The notes under the pieces are model-generated. The model had not been told where the DNA came from, made no database searches, and saw only the letters and a program-made list of their open reading frames with translations. Shown piece after piece: positions 55,601 through 64,000 of a DNA stretch of 64,000 nucleotides. Position 1 is the stretch's first letter. Each line of letters opens with the position of its first letter. The stretch covers positions 15,719,563 through 15,783,562 of the forward strand of contig NC_071348.1 of assembly GCF_027744825.2 (NCBI RefSeq), given 5' to 3'. The translations under genes and the position numbers were made by a program. This stretch comes from Synchiropus splendidus. Lineage: Eukaryota; Chordata; Actinopteri; Syngnathiformes; Callionymidae.

Positions 55601-58600
55601 ACAGCTTAGATTTGATGTGCAACTACTAGAAAGACCCTTTCTGGTTTAGAGGGAGGTGAAAATTTCATGTTCGGAAACCTCCCTGAGAAGTTATGGCACA
55701 ATGCAGAAAACGCGTTTTCAGCCTGAGATAAGGTGGGTTCCGGAACGCCAAACCTAAAAATGTTGATAACTTTCGAACAACACTTCAGACAGCTTAGATT
55801 TGATGTGCAACTACTAGAAAGACCCTTTCTGCTTTAGAGGGAGGTGAAAATTTCATGTTCTGAAGCTCCCCGGAAAAGTTAAGGCACAATGCAGAAAACG
55901 GGTTTTCAGCCTGAGATAAGGTGGGTTCCAGAACGCAAAAGATAAAAAATGTTGAAAACTTTGGAAAAACACTTCAGACAGCTTAGATTTTATGTGCAAC
56001 GACTAGAAAGACCCTTTCTGCTATAGTAGGAGGTGAAAATTTCATGTTCTGAAGCTTCCCTGCAAAGTTACGGCACAATGCGAAAAACGCGTTTTCAGCC
56101 TGAGATAAGGTCGATTCCGGAATGCCAAACATAAAAATGTTGATAACTTTGGAAAAACACATCAGACATCTTAGATTTGATGTGCAACTACTAGAAAGGC
56201 CCTTTCTGTTATAGTGGGAAGTTAAAATTTCATGTTCTGAAGCTTCCCTGCAAAGTTATGGCACAATGCAGAAAACGCGTTTTCAGCCTGAGATAAGGTG
56301 GGTTCCGGAACGCCAAACGTAAAAATGTTAATCACTTTGGAACAACACTTCAGACAGCATAGATTTGATGTGCAACTACTAGAAAGACCCTTTCTGCAAT
56401 AGTGGGAGGTGAAAATTTCATGTTCTAAAGGTTCCCTGCAAAGTTATGGCACAATGCGTAAAACGCGTTTTCAGCCTGAGATAAGGTAGTTTCCGGAACG
56501 CCATACATAAAAATGTTGATAACTTTGGAAAAACACATCAGACAGCTTAGATTTGATGTGCAACTACTAGAAAGACCCTTTCTGCTATAGTGGGAGGTTA
56601 AAATTTCATGTTCGGAAGCTTCCATGCAAAGTTATGGCACAATGCAGACAACGCTTTTTCAGCCTGAGATAAGGTTGATTCTGGAACGCCAAACATAAAA
56701 ATGTTGATAACTTTGGAAAAACACTTCAGACAGCTTAGATTTGATGGTTAACTACAAGAAAGACCCTTTCTGCTACAGCGGGAGATTAAAATTTCACGTT
56801 CTGAAGCTTCCCTGCAAAGTTATGGCACAATGCAGAAAACGCGTTTTCAACCTGATTTAAGGTGGGTTCCGGAACGCCAAACGTAAAAATGTTGATAACT
56901 TTGGAAAAACATTTCAGACAGCTTAGATTTGATGAGCAACTACTAGAAAGACCCTTACTGCTACAGTGGGAGGTTAACATTTCATGTTCTGAAGCTTCCC
57001 AGCAAAGTTATCGCACAATGCAGAAAATGCGTTTTCAGCCCGATATAAGTTCGTTTCCGGAACGGCAACCTAAAAAATGTTGATAGCTTTCGAAAAACAC
57101 TTCAGACAACTTACATTTGATGTGCAACTATTAGAAAGACCCTGTCTGCTATAGTGGGAGGTGAAAATTTCATGTTCAGATGCTTCCCTGCAAAATTATG
57201 GCACAATGCAGAAAACGCGTTTTCAGCCTGAAAAAAGGTGGGTTCCGGAACGGCAAACATAAAAATGTTGATAACTTTCGAAAAACACTTCAGACAGCTT
57301 AGATTTGATGTGCAACTACTACAAAGACCCTGTCTGTTATAGTCGGAGTTGAAAATTTCATGTTCTGAAGCTTTCCTTAAATGTTATGGCACAATGCAGA
57401 AAACGCGTTTTCAGCCTGAGATAAGGTGGGTTCCGGAATGCCAAACATATAAAATGTTGATAACTTTGGAAAAACACTTCAGACAGCTTAGATTTGATTT
57501 GCAACTACTAGAAAGGCCCTTTCTGTTATAGTGGGAAGTTAAAATTTCATGTTCTGAAGCTTCCCTGCAAAGTTATGGCACAATGCAGAAAACGCGTTTT
57601 CAGCCTGAGATAAGGTGGGTTCCGGAACGCCAAACTTAAAAATGTTGATAACTTTGGAAAAACACTTCAGGCTGCTTAGATTTGATGTGCAACTACTAGA
57701 AAGACCCTTTCTGCTACAGTGGGAGGTTAAAATTTCATGTTCTGAAGCTTCCCTGCAAAGTTATGGCACAATGCAGAAAACGCGATTTCAACCTGAGATA
57801 AGGTGGGTTCCGGAACGCCAAACATAAAATTGTTGATAACTTTGGAAAAACACTTCAGGCTGCTTAGATTTGATGTGCAACTACTAGAAAGACCCTTTCT
57901 GCTACAGTGGGAGGTTAAAATTTCATGTTCTGAAGCTTACCTGCAAAGTTATGGCACAATGCAGAAAACGCGTTTTCAGCCTGAAAAAAGGTGGGTTCCG
58001 GAACGCCAAACATAAAAATGTTGATAACTTTGGAAAAACACTTCAGACAGCTTAGATTTGATGTGCAACTACTAGAAAGACCCTTTCTGGTTTAAAGGGA
58101 GGTGAAAATTTCATGTTCTGAAGCTCCCCGGAAAAGTTAAGGCACAATGCAGAAAACGGGTTTTCAGCCTGAGATAAGGTCGATTCTGGAACGCCAAACG
58201 TAAAAATGTTGATAACTTTGCAAAAACACTTCCGACAGCTCAGATTTGCTGTGCAAATACTAGAAAGACCCTTTCTGCTATAGTGGGACGTGAAAATTTC
58301 ATGTTCTGAATGTTCCCTGCAAACTTATGGGACAATGCAGAAAACGATTTTTCATCCTGAGATAAGGTCGATTCCGGAACGCCAAACATAAAAATGTTGA
58401 TAACTTTCGAAAACACTTCAGACAGCTTAGATTTGATGTGCAACTACTAGAAAGACCCTTTCTGCTATAGTGGGACATGAAAATTTCATGTTCTGAAGCT
58501 TACCTGCAAAGTTATGGCACAATGCAGAAAACGCATTTTCAGCCTGAGATAAGGTCGATTCTGGAACGCCAAACATAAAAATGTTGATAACTTTCGAAAA

Positions 58601-61600
58601 ACACTTCAGACAGCTTAGATTTGATGTGCAACTACTAGAAAGACCCTTTCTGCTATAGTGGGAGATGAACATTTCATGTTCTGAAGCTTCCATGCAAAGT
58701 TATTGCACAATCCAGAAAACGCGTTTTCAGCCTGAGATAAGGTCCATTCTGGAACGCCAAACATAAAAATGTTGATAACTTTCGAAAAACACTTCAGACA
58801 GCTTAGATTTGATGTGCAACTACTAGAATGACCATTCCTGCTATAGTGGGACGGGAAAATGTCATGTTCTGAAGCTTCCCTGCAAAGTTATGGCACAATG
58901 CAGAAAACGGGTTTTCAGATTGAGATAAGGTGGGTTCCGGAACGCCAAACATAAAAATATTGATAACTTTCGAAAAACACTTCAAACAGGTTAGATTTGA
59001 TGTGCAAATACTAGAAAGACCCTTTCTGCTATAGTGGGACGTGAAAATTTCATGTTCTGAAGCTTCCCTGCAAAGTTATGGCACAATGCAGAAAACGCGT
59101 TTTCAGCCTGAGATAAGGTCGATTCCGGAACGACAAACATAAAAATGTTGATAACTTTGGAAAAACACATCAGACAGCTTAGATTTGATGTGCAACTACT
59201 AGAAAGACCATTTCAGCTATAGTTGGAGGTTAAAATTTAGTGTTCTAAAGCTTCCCTGCAAAGTTATGGCACAATGCAGAAAACGCGTTTTCAGCCTGAG
59301 ATAAGGTCGATTCCGGAACGCCATACATAAAAGTGTTGATAACTTTGGAAAAACACATCAGACATCTTAGATTTGATGTGCAACTACTAGAAAGACCATT
59401 TCAGCTATAGTGGGAGGTTAAAATTTCATGTTCTGAAGCTTCCCTGCAAAGTTATGGCACAATGCAGAAAACGCGTTTTCAGCCTGAGATGAGGTCGATT
59501 CCGGAACGACAAACTTAAAAATGTTGATAACTTTGGAAAAACACATCAGACAGCTTAGATTTGCTGTGCAAATACTAAAAAGACCCTTTCTGCTATAGTG
59601 GGACGTGAAAATTTCATGTTCTGAATCTTCCCTGCAAACTTATGGGACAATGCAGAAAACGATTTTTCATCCTGAGATAAGGTCGATTCCGGAACGCCAA
59701 ACATAAAAATGTTGATAACTTTCGAAAAACACTTCAGACAGCTTAGATTTGATGTGCAACTCCTAGAAAGACCCTTTCTGCTATAGTGGGACATGAAAAT
59801 TTCATGTTCTGAAGCTTCCCTGCAAAGTTATGGCACAATGCAGAAAACGCGTTTTCAGCCTGAGATAAGGTCGATTCTGGAACGACAAACATAAAAATGT
59901 TGATAACTTTTGAAAAACACTTCAGACAGCTTAGATTTGATGTGCAACTACTAGAATGACCATTCCTGCTATAGTGGGACGGGAAAATTTCATGTTCTGA
60001 AGCTTCCCTGCAAAGTTATGTCACAATGCAGAAAACCTGTTTTCAGCCTGAGATAAGGTGGGTTCCGGAACGCCAAACATAAAAATGTTGATAACTTTCG
60101 AAAAACACTTCAGACTGCTTAGATTTGATGTGCAACTACTAGAAAGACCTTTTCTGCTATAGTGGGAGGTGAAAATTTCATGTTCTGAAGCTTCCTTGCA
60201 AAGCTATGGCACAATGCAGAAAACGCGTTTTCAGCCTGAGATAAGGTAGATTCCGAAACGCCATACATAAAAATGTTTATAACTTTGGAAAAACAAATCA
60301 GACAGCTTAGATTTGATGTGCAACTACTAGAAAGACCCTTTCTGCTATAGTGGGACGTGAAAGTTTCATGTTCTGAAGCTTCCCTGCAAAGTTATGGCAC
60401 AATGCCGAAAACGCGTTTTCAGCCCTAGATAAGGTGGGTTCCGGTACGCCAAACATAAAAATGTTGATAACTTTGGAAAAACACTTCAGACAGCTTAGAT
60501 TTGATGTGCAAATACTAGAAAGACCCTTTCTGCTATAGTGGGAGGTGAAAATTTCATTTTCTGAAGCTTCCCTGCAAAGTTATGGCACAATGCAGAAAAC
60601 GCCTTTTCAGTCTGAGATAAGGTTGATTCCGGAACGCCAAACATAAAAATGTTCATAACTTTGGAAAAACACTTCAGACTGCTAACATTTGATGTGCAAC
60701 TACTAGAAAGACCCTTTTTGCTATAGTGGGAGGTGAACATTTCATGTTCTGAAGCTTCCCTGCAAAGTTATCGCACATTGCAGAAAACGCGTTTTCAGCT
60801 TGAGATAAGGTCGATTCCGGAACGCCAAACATAAAAATGTTGATAACTTTCGAAAAACACTTCAGACAGCTTAGATTTGATGTGCAACTACGAGAAAGAC
60901 CCTTTCTGCTATAGTGGGAGGTGAAAATTTCATGTTCTGAAGCTTCCTTGCAAAGTTATGGCACAATGTAGAAAACGCGTTTTCAGCCTGAGATAAGGTG
61001 GGTTCCGGAACGCCAAACATAAAAATGTTCATAACTTTGGAAAAACACTTCAGACAGCTAATATTTGATGTGCAACTACTAGAAAGACCCTTTCTGCTAT
61101 AGTGGGAGTTGAACATTTCATGTTCTGAAGCTTCCCTGCAAAGTTATGGCACAATGCGTAAAACGCGTTTTCAGCCTGAGATAAGGTCGATTCCGGAACG
61201 CCAAACATAAAAATGTTGATAACTTTCGAAAAACACCTCAGACAGCTTAGATTTGATGTGCAAATACTAGAAAGACCCTTTCTGCTATAGTGGGAGGTGA
61301 AAATTTCATGTTCTGAATCTTCCCTGCAAAGTTATGGGACAATGCAGAAAACGATTTTTCATACTGAGATAAGGTCGATTCCGGAACGCCAAACATAAAA
61401 ATGTTGATAACTTTCGAAAAACACTTCAGACTGCTTAGATTTGATGTGCAACTACTAGAAAGACCCTTTCTGCGATAGTGGGAGGTGAACATTTCATGTT
61501 CTGAAGCTTCCCAGCAAAGTTATGGCACAATGCAGAAAACGCGTTTTCAGCTTGAGACAAGGTGGGTTCCGGAACGCCAAACATAAAAATGTTCATAACT

Positions 61601-64000
61601 TTGGAAAAACACTTCAGACTGCTAACATTTGATGTGCAACTACTAGAAAGACCCTTTCTGCTATAGTGGGAGGTGAACATTTCATGTTCTGAAGCTTCCC
61701 TGCAAAGTTAAGGCACATTGCAGAAAACACGTTTTCAGCTTGAGATAAGGTCGATTCCGGAACGCCAAACATAAAAATGTTGATAACTTTCGAAAAACAC
61801 TTCAGACAGCTTAGATTTGATGTGCAACTACGAGAAAGACCTTTTCTGCTATAGTGGGAGGTGAAAATTTCATGTTCTGAAGCTTCCTTGCAAAGTTATG
61901 GCACAATGCAGAAAACGCATTTTCAGCCTGAGATAAGGTCGGTTCCGGGACGCCAAACATAAAAATGTTCATAACTTTGGAAAAACATTTCAGACAGCTA
62001 ACATTTGATGTGCAACTACGAGAAAGACCCTTTCTGCTATAGTGGGAGGTGAAAATTTCATGTTCTGAAGCTTCCTTGCAAAGTTATGGCACAATGCAGA
62101 AAACGCATTTTCAGCCTGAGATAAGGTCGATTCCGGAACGCCAAACATAAAAATGTTGATAACTTTGGAAAAACACCTCAGACAGCTTAGATTTGATGTG
62201 CAAATACTAGAAAGACCCTTTCTGCTATAGTGGGACGTGAAAATTTCATGTTCTGAAGCTTCCCTGCAAAGTTATGGTACAATGCAGAAAACACGTTTTC
62301 AGCCTGAGATAAGGTCGATTCTGGAACGCCAAACATAAAAATGTTGATAACTTTCGAAAAACACCTCAGACAGCTTAGATTTGATGTGCAACTACTAGAA
62401 AGACCCTTTCTGCTATAGTGGGAGGTGAACATTTCATGTTCTGAAGCTTCCATGCAAAGTTATGGCACAATGACGACAATGCGTTTTCAGCCTGAGATAA
62501 GGTCGATTCTGGAACGCCAAACATAAAAATGTTGATAACTTCCAAAAAACATTTCAGACAGCTTAGATTTGATGTGCAACTACTAGAAACACCCTTTCTG
62601 CTATAGTGGGAGGTGAACATTTCATGTTCTGAAGCCTCCCTGCAAAGTTATGGCACAAGGCAGAAAACGCGTTTTCAGCTTGAGATAAGGTGGGTTCCGG
62701 AACGCCAAACATAAAAATGTTAATAACTTTCGAAAAACACTTCAGACAGCTTAGATTTGATGTGCAACTACTGGAAAGACCCTTTCTGCTATAGTGGGAC
62801 GTGAAAATTTCATGTTCTGAAGCTTCCCTGCAAAGTTATGGCACAAAGCGTGAAAAGCGTTTTCTGCCTGAGATAAGGTCGATTCCGGAACGCCAAACAT
62901 AAAAATGTTGATAACTTTTGTTCAACACTTCAGACAGCTTAGATTTGATGTGCAACTACTAGAAAGACAATTTCTGCTATAGTGGTATGTGTAAATTTCA
63001 TGTTCGGAAGCTTCCCTGCAAAGTGATTGCACAATGCAGAAAACACGTTTCTAGCCTGAGATAAGGTCGATTCCGGAACGCCAAACAAAAAAATGTTGAT
63101 AACTTTGGAAAAACACATCAGACAGCTTAGATTTGATGTGCAACTACTAGAAAGACCCTTTCTGCTACAGTGGGAGGTTAAAATTTCATGTTCTGAAGCT
63201 TCCCTGCAAAGTTATGGCACAATGCAGAAAACGCGTTTCCAGCACGAGATAAGGTGGGTTCCGGAATGCCAAACATAAAAATGTTGATAACTTTGGAAAA
63301 AAACATTTCAGACAGCTTAGATTTGAAGTGCAACTACTAGAAAGACCCTTTCTGCTATAGTGGGAGGTGAAAATTTCATGTTCTGAAGCTTCCCTGCAAA
63401 GTTAAGGATCAATGCAGAAAACGCGTTTTCAGCCTGAGGTAAGGTGGGTTCCGGAAGGCCAAACATAAAATTGGTGATAACTTTGGAAAAACCACTTCAG
63501 ACAGCTTAGATTTGATGTGCAACTACTAGAAAGACCCTTTCTGCTATAGTGGGAGGTTAAAATTTCATGTTCTGAAGCTTCCCTGGAAAGTTATGGCACA
63601 ATGCAGAAAACTAGTTTTCAGCCTGAGATAAGGTGGGTTCTGGAAAGCCAAACATAAAATTGGTGATAACTTTGGAAAAACCACTTCAGACAGTTTAGAT
63701 TTGATGTGCAACTACCAGAAAGACCCTTTCTGCTACAGTGGGAGGTTAAAATTTCATGTTCTGAAGCTTCCCTGCATAGTTATGGCACAATGCAGAAAAC
63801 GCGTTTTCAGCCTGAGATAAGGTGGGTTCCGGAACGCCAAACATAAAAATGTTGCTAACTTTTGAAAAAACATTTCAGACAGCTTAGATTTGATGTGCAA
63901 CTACTAGAAGGACCCTTGCTGCTATAGTGGCAGGTTAAAATTTCATGTTCTAAAGGTTCCCAGCAAAGTTATGGCACAATGCAGAAAATGCGTTTTCAGC
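52694..64000. repeat. 188-bp satellite array, block 2 (~60 monomers)
   Basis: Resumes in the same phase of the monomer at which block 1 stopped and continues to the right edge. Local duplications occur: the CTGGTTTAGAGGG variant at 54699 recurs at 55641 (offset 942 bp, five monomers), the TTTGCTGTGCAAATACTA variant near 58245 recurs near 59559 (offset 1314 bp, seven monomers), and adjacent near-identical units lie at 57615 and 57803. No gene is supported in this block. Confidence 0.97.

Noticed and set aside
25300..63278. Dozens of similar 60-133 aa ORFs, mostly minus strand, looking like a protein family
   Set aside because: They recur every 188 bp or multiples and are translations of the satellite monomer; no start context, splice or domain supports coding.
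25158..64000. CENP-B box in the 188-bp monomer
   Set aside because: The TTCG-then-A spacing appears in the TTTCGAAAAAC variant, but the required CGGG half is missing.

Overview
The window looks like vertebrate, probably teleost fish, genomic DNA. It is almost entirely repetitive: two satellite families, a decayed DIRS-type retrotransposon, a tRNA-type SINE relic, one very large endogenous retrovirus (ERV), and an LTR-like insertion inside the satellite. I see no ordinary host gene. The species cannot be named from the sequence. The teleost call rests on the DIRS RNase H, the SINE-like sequence and the foamy-like ERV, all common in fish genomes.

Layout. 1-2703: GC/CpG-rich minisatellite with a 41-bp unit. 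2704-5924: single-copy-looking DNA with a minus-strand DIRS relic (3206-4761), three diverged ~200-bp repeats (4770-5290) and a SINE-like fragment (about 5650-5800). 5925-25157: a 19.2-kb provirus on the + strand. 25158-64000: a 188-bp satellite, interrupted at 50592-52693 by a 2.1-kb TG...CA element with 8-bp inverted termini and a 4-bp CAGA target duplication.

The provirus has paired LTRs (5925-7411 and 23607-25157, about 2% diverged by eye plus a tandem-repeat length difference). Its 18-nt primer-binding site matches tRNA-Lys3, and a polypurine tract abuts the 3' LTR. In order it carries: (a) a 283-aa ORF that reads as a macro (ADP-ribose-binding-type) domain; (b) gag in two overlapping frames, with an overlapping PTAP/PPxY late motif and a basic C-terminus without zinc knuckles; (c) pol (protease DTG, RT YIDD, RNase H, DD35E integrase) in the +1 frame with its own ATG; (d) a 536-aa Cys-rich ORF with a basic, NLS-like tail between pol and env; (e) a very long env region with a Trp-rich N-terminal leader, leader membrane span, furin-type sites, Thr/Pro-rich segment and C-terminal anchor, broken by stops and a frame change; (f) a multi-pass membrane ORF; (g) a 3' accessory unit of two overlapping ORFs, the larger having a basic patch, a Cys/His cluster and an acidic tail like a transactivator, with a TATA box (21368) upstream where foamy viruses place their internal promoter.

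The combination (Lys-tRNA primer, no Gag zinc knuckle, separate +1 pol, Env leader, 3' transactivator-like ORF with candidate internal promoter) points to a foamy-like (spuma-like) endogenous retrovirus. The most unusual parts are the macro-domain ORF at the 5' end of the coding region, the extra ORF between pol and env, and the total length. The provirus is defective as it stands; breaks are described at each gene and nothing is reconstructed.
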